Shown one piece after another: positions 31,626-32,904 of a stretch of DNA of 32,904 bases. Source of the DNA: Nitrososphaerota archaeon (GTDB lineage Archaea > Thermoproteota > Nitrososphaeria > Nitrososphaerales > Gagatemarchaeaceae); assembly GCA_027887005.1 (NCBI GenBank), contig JAPCJI010000013.1, forward strand, positions 1 to 32,904. Direction: 5' to 3'. The translations under genes were made by a program, and so were the position numbers. The notes beneath the pieces are model-generated. The model made no database searches, had not been told where the DNA came from, and saw nothing but the letters and a program-made list of their open reading frames with translations. Numbering within the stretch: position 1 is the stretch's first letter; each line of letters begins with the position of its first letter.

Positions 31626-32084
31626 TTAGGCGGACCTGGGCTTCTTCAGACCCCAGCCCATTGACAACCCGCCCGCGGCCGTCAGCAGGATTCCTGCCAG
31701 TTCGTACCAGGGGTTCTTGAAGACCAGGTAGGCCGGGACCAGGACCGCGTCAACCCCTATGAGAAGCAGTATCAGGCCGAAGGCGAAGTAGCTGCCGCTC
31801 TGGATCAGGATAGGAGAAATGACCCTCCCGCCCGGCAACACCTTAGGCGCCCCGGGTCCCCTTCGGAAGGATGGCAGCCCGCCCTTCATCAGGCCCATCG
31901 GAAAGAACGCGACTCCCAGAGCGAGGAAGATGCTCGACGTGCCCTGGCCCGCAGACGGCTCGGGGCTGGGGATGAGGCAGTAGCAGGAATCTCCTGAGGG
32001 GGTGAGCGGGCCGGTGAACAAGATAATCCCAGTGAGTCCGAGGACCATGAAGACGATAGAAAGGGCCAGGAACTCTGAATCCAA
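31626..32084 (-). CDS. Four-helix membrane protein, unknown
   Basis: This 152-residue protein has hydrophobic segments at about 6-25, 49-66, 88-115 and 120-146. The loop after helix 1 contains two cysteines (DSCYCLIP) with prolines and would face outside. The start is a TTG at 32084. A TATA-like CGCTTAAGAAA (minus strand, 32112-32122) would initiate near 32091. No family is recognised. It neighbours another small membrane protein and a heme O synthase-like gene, so a link to the respiratory chain is possible but unproven. Confidence 0.65.
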   Translation of the reverse strand: MDSEFLALSIVFMVLGLTGIILFTGPLTPSGDSCYCLIPSPEPSAGQGTSSIFLALGVAFFPMGLMKGGLPSFRRGPGAPKVLPGGRVISPILIQSGSYFAFGLILLLIGVDAVLVPAYLVFKNPWYELAGILLTAAGGLSMGWGLKKPRSA

Positions 32085-32140
32085 AGCTCAGAACTTCCGG
32101 ACCCTTCACCTTTCTTAAGCGTTTCGAGTGAAGCGATGAA

Positions 32141-32332
32141 CTACTGGGGCGGCGTAGCCCGTCGGAGGATGACCCCGGCCGCGACGATGCCCAAGAGGAC
32201 GGCCGCCAGGCCCACTGAGTTGACGAGCCCGAACGTACCCGCTCCCGGGGCTCCGAGGTTGCTGATCATGTAGAAGAAGGCATAGCCGACGATTATGACG
32301 CTTCCCAGCGCAAGAGGGACCCAGAACTTCAT
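32141..32332 (-). CDS. Small two-helix membrane protein, unknown
   Basis: This 63-residue protein has two hydrophobic segments (about 4-25 and 35-57) joined by a Gly/Pro-rich turn (LGAPGAGTFG), ending in a short basic tail (LRRATPPQ). A TATA-like CCTATAGGG on the minus strand (32356-32364) is 28 bp from the ATG at 32332, so the mRNA would be leaderless. The size and shape are like small accessory subunits of membrane complexes, but no family is recognised. Confidence 0.55.
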   Translation of the reverse strand: MKFWVPLALGSVIIVGYAFFYMISNLGAPGAGTFGLVNSVGLAAVLLGIVAAGVILRRATPPQ

Positions 32333-32449
32333 TCAAGCACGACCCCCCGCGTCCCCCTATAGGCGTTGCGAGAGAGGTTTTGGGAGGGCGTCAGACAGAC
32401 TCGGTTGGCTTACCTTAGGCCAGGAACCTTGGATGTCCCGCAGGTCGGA

Positions 32450-32470
32450 GACTCAGGACGCGCTCGTCCT
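32450..32470 (-). other. tRNA-Tyr intron 3, T loop at 59/60 (21 nt)
   Basis: This is a strict bulge-helix-bulge: outer helix GTCGG/CCGAC (the T stem itself), central helix CTCA (32476-32473) with TGAG (32455-32452), bulges AAA (32472-32470) and TCT (32451-32449), inner helix GGACG/CGTCC and loop AGCG. Splicing yields the 7-base T loop CTCAAAT. Confidence 0.93.
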
Positions 32471-32492
32471 TTTGAGCCGACGACACTCCGGT

Positions 32493-32537
32493 GACTGTGG
32501 CCTGAGTAGGCTGGACGGGTCAGCCGATAGCCGACCT
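32493..32537 (-). other. tRNA-Tyr intron 2, canonical 37/38 position (45 nt)
   Basis: This is a strict bulge-helix-bulge: outer helix TCCGG/CCGGA, central 4-bp helix CTGT (32543-32540) with ACAG (32498-32495), three-base bulges AGA (32539-32537) and TCA (32494-32492), and an inner helix starting GG/CC. Cutting after the second bulge base on each side leaves the 7-base loop CTGTAGA. Confidence 0.93.
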
Positions 32538-32552
32538 CTACAGCCGGAAGCT

Positions 32553-32570
32553 TTTGGCACCTTTTCAGGT
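32553..32570 (-). other. tRNA-Tyr intron 1, D arm (18 nt)
   Basis: Removing these 18 nt turns an imperfect D stem into GCTC/GAGC and restores a single base 26. A relaxed bulge-helix-bulge is possible: TGGT (32576-32573) with GCCA (32558-32555), a right bulge AAA (32554-32552) and a short inner ACC/GGT helix. The boundary is ambiguous by one base (G22/A23 or A23/G24), with the same mature product. Confidence 0.8.
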
Positions 32571-32612
32571 CTACCAGGCTGAGCTACTGCGGGACGGACG
32601 ACCGAGACCCGA

Positions 32613-32623
32613 AGATTTCTTAA
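32613..32623 (-). promoter_or_regulatory. TATA promoter of the tRNA-Tyr gene
   Basis: CTTAAGAAATC on the minus strand is centred about 26 bp before the first base of the mature tRNA (32593), the distance expected for an archaeal promoter. Confidence 0.6.
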
Positions 32624-32696
32624 GGGTTTTCCGTAGAGAAAGCAAACCCAAAATAGGCCATAGAGCCCCGCCGACACAGGAACGGTAGAGGTTCGT

Positions 32697-32904
32697 TTGA
32701 GTTTCTCTGACTACGTTGCACTCACCAAGCCGAAGATTATCCCCCTCCTTCTCATGGTTGCGCTGGGTTCGGCCGTGGTGGCAGCCAGGACGCTCCCACC
32801 GCTCGTTACTCTCTTCGGGGTGCTCGTCGGGGGTACCCTCGCCTCGGCCGGGGCGCTCACGCTCAACAGCTACTTGGAACAAGAGATCGACTCGAAGATG
32901 AAAA
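32697..32904 (+). CDS. ctaB: Heme O synthase-like UbiA prenyltransferase, N-terminal part
   Basis: The first 69 codons are visible and the gene runs off the window. The start SFSDYVALTKPKIIPLLLMV is typical of protoheme IX farnesyltransferase (CtaB), which farnesylates heme b to heme o for terminal oxidases in the membrane. A second helix leads to LNSYLEQEID, matching the N-x(3)-D/E-x(3)-D prenyl-diphosphate site, followed by SKMK. The TTG at 32697 is the only start after the in-frame TAG at 32661; GAGG at 32688-32691 is its ribosome-binding site. Other UbiA members (for example geranylgeranylglyceryl phosphate geranylgeranyltransferase) cannot be fully excluded from this part. Confidence 0.85.
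   Translation, partial: MSFSDYVALTKPKIIPLLLMVALGSAVVAARTLPPLVTLFGVLVGGTLASAGALTLNSYLEQEIDSKMK

Larger units (their letters stand above)
32436..32593 (-). tRNA. tRNA-Tyr(GUA) with three introns
   Basis: On the minus strand a complete cloverleaf forms after removal of three introns; the mature RNA is 74 nt. Acceptor stem: CCCGCAG (32593-32587) pairs with CTGCGGG (32443-32437), with discriminator A at 32436. D stem GCTC/GAGC has loop AGCCTGGTA. Anticodon stem TCCGG/CCGGA has loop CTGTAGA, giving anticodon GUA. The variable region is GTGTC. T stem GTCGG/CCGAC has loop CTCAAAT. The C1-G72 pair and A73 are the archaeal tyrosine identity elements. Introns lie at 22/23 or 23/24, at 37/38 and at 59/60. 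CCA is not encoded. A TATA element sits about 26 bp upstream. Confidence 0.93.

Noticed and set aside
1-32904. CRISPR array, rRNA genes or a complete insertion sequence
   Set aside because: No regularly spaced direct repeats of 25-40 bp, no rRNA-like sequence and no transposase or integrase frame were seen.

Overview
The window is a 32.9-kb stretch of a GC-rich archaeal chromosome. Archaeal hallmarks include aIF5B, aIF2-gamma, RpoE and Spt4, eukaryote-type ribosomal proteins (L7Ae, S28e, L24e, S6e, S24e, S27ae, L13e), TATA-type promoters, leaderless genes and a tRNA gene with bulge-helix-bulge introns. The L13e gene and the overall gene orders suggest a TACK-group archaeon, most likely Nitrososphaerota (Thaumarchaeota) or a close relative. 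This placement is inference and was not tested by phylogeny. A heme O synthase-type prenyltransferase and an Fe/Mn superoxide dismutase suggest contact with oxygen. No ammonia-oxidation genes are visible.

Layout. 1-6.0 kb (+): tail of a probable polyprenyl synthase, GluRS, then L7Ae-S28e, L24e-NDK-aIF5B, S6e and an Lrp-type regulator. 6.0-8.4 kb (+): a HEXXH protein and a nucleotidyltransferase-kinase fusion. 8.4-10.3 kb (-): the rpoE-spt4-dephospho-CoA kinase-S24e-S27ae operon. 10.4-12.9 kb (-): aIF2-gamma, a PIN protein and NAD synthetase. 12.9-18.9 kb (+): an accessory surface region with long non-coding stretches, nested palindromes, a membrane-anchored protein with a cupredoxin-like end, and a two-gene S-layer unit (large secreted lattice protein plus coiled-coil, membrane-anchored stalk) closed by a strong intrinsic terminator. 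18.9-23.6 kb (+): sugar nucleotidyltransferase, Rieske ferredoxin, MMPL/RND transporter and an unknown protein. 23.6-28.1 kb (+): a sugar-phosphate cluster (PfkB kinase, transketolase N half, ribulose-phosphate epimerase, transketolase C half, transaldolase) and a small PIN-like protein. 28.2-31.6 kb: superoxide dismutase (+), class III aminotransferase (-), OGG-type glycosylase (+) and L13e (-). 31.6-32.9 kb: two small membrane proteins (-), a cryptic tRNA gene (-) and the start of a heme O synthase-like gene (+).

The most striking find is at 32436-32593 on the minus strand. What looks like an empty intergenic gap folds into a complete tRNA-Tyr(GUA) once three introns are removed: 18 nt in the D arm, 45 nt at the canonical 37/38 site, and 21 nt inside the T loop at 59/60. 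The last two have textbook bulge-helix-bulge motifs, and removing all three restores a 74-nt cloverleaf with every stem paired.

Other themes are frequent TTG starts, often placed where transcription from a TATA box should begin (leaderless mRNA); an epimerase gene sitting between the two halves of transketolase; and a nucleotidyltransferase-kinase gene whose conserved reading frame extends upstream of every ATG, GTG or TTG codon.
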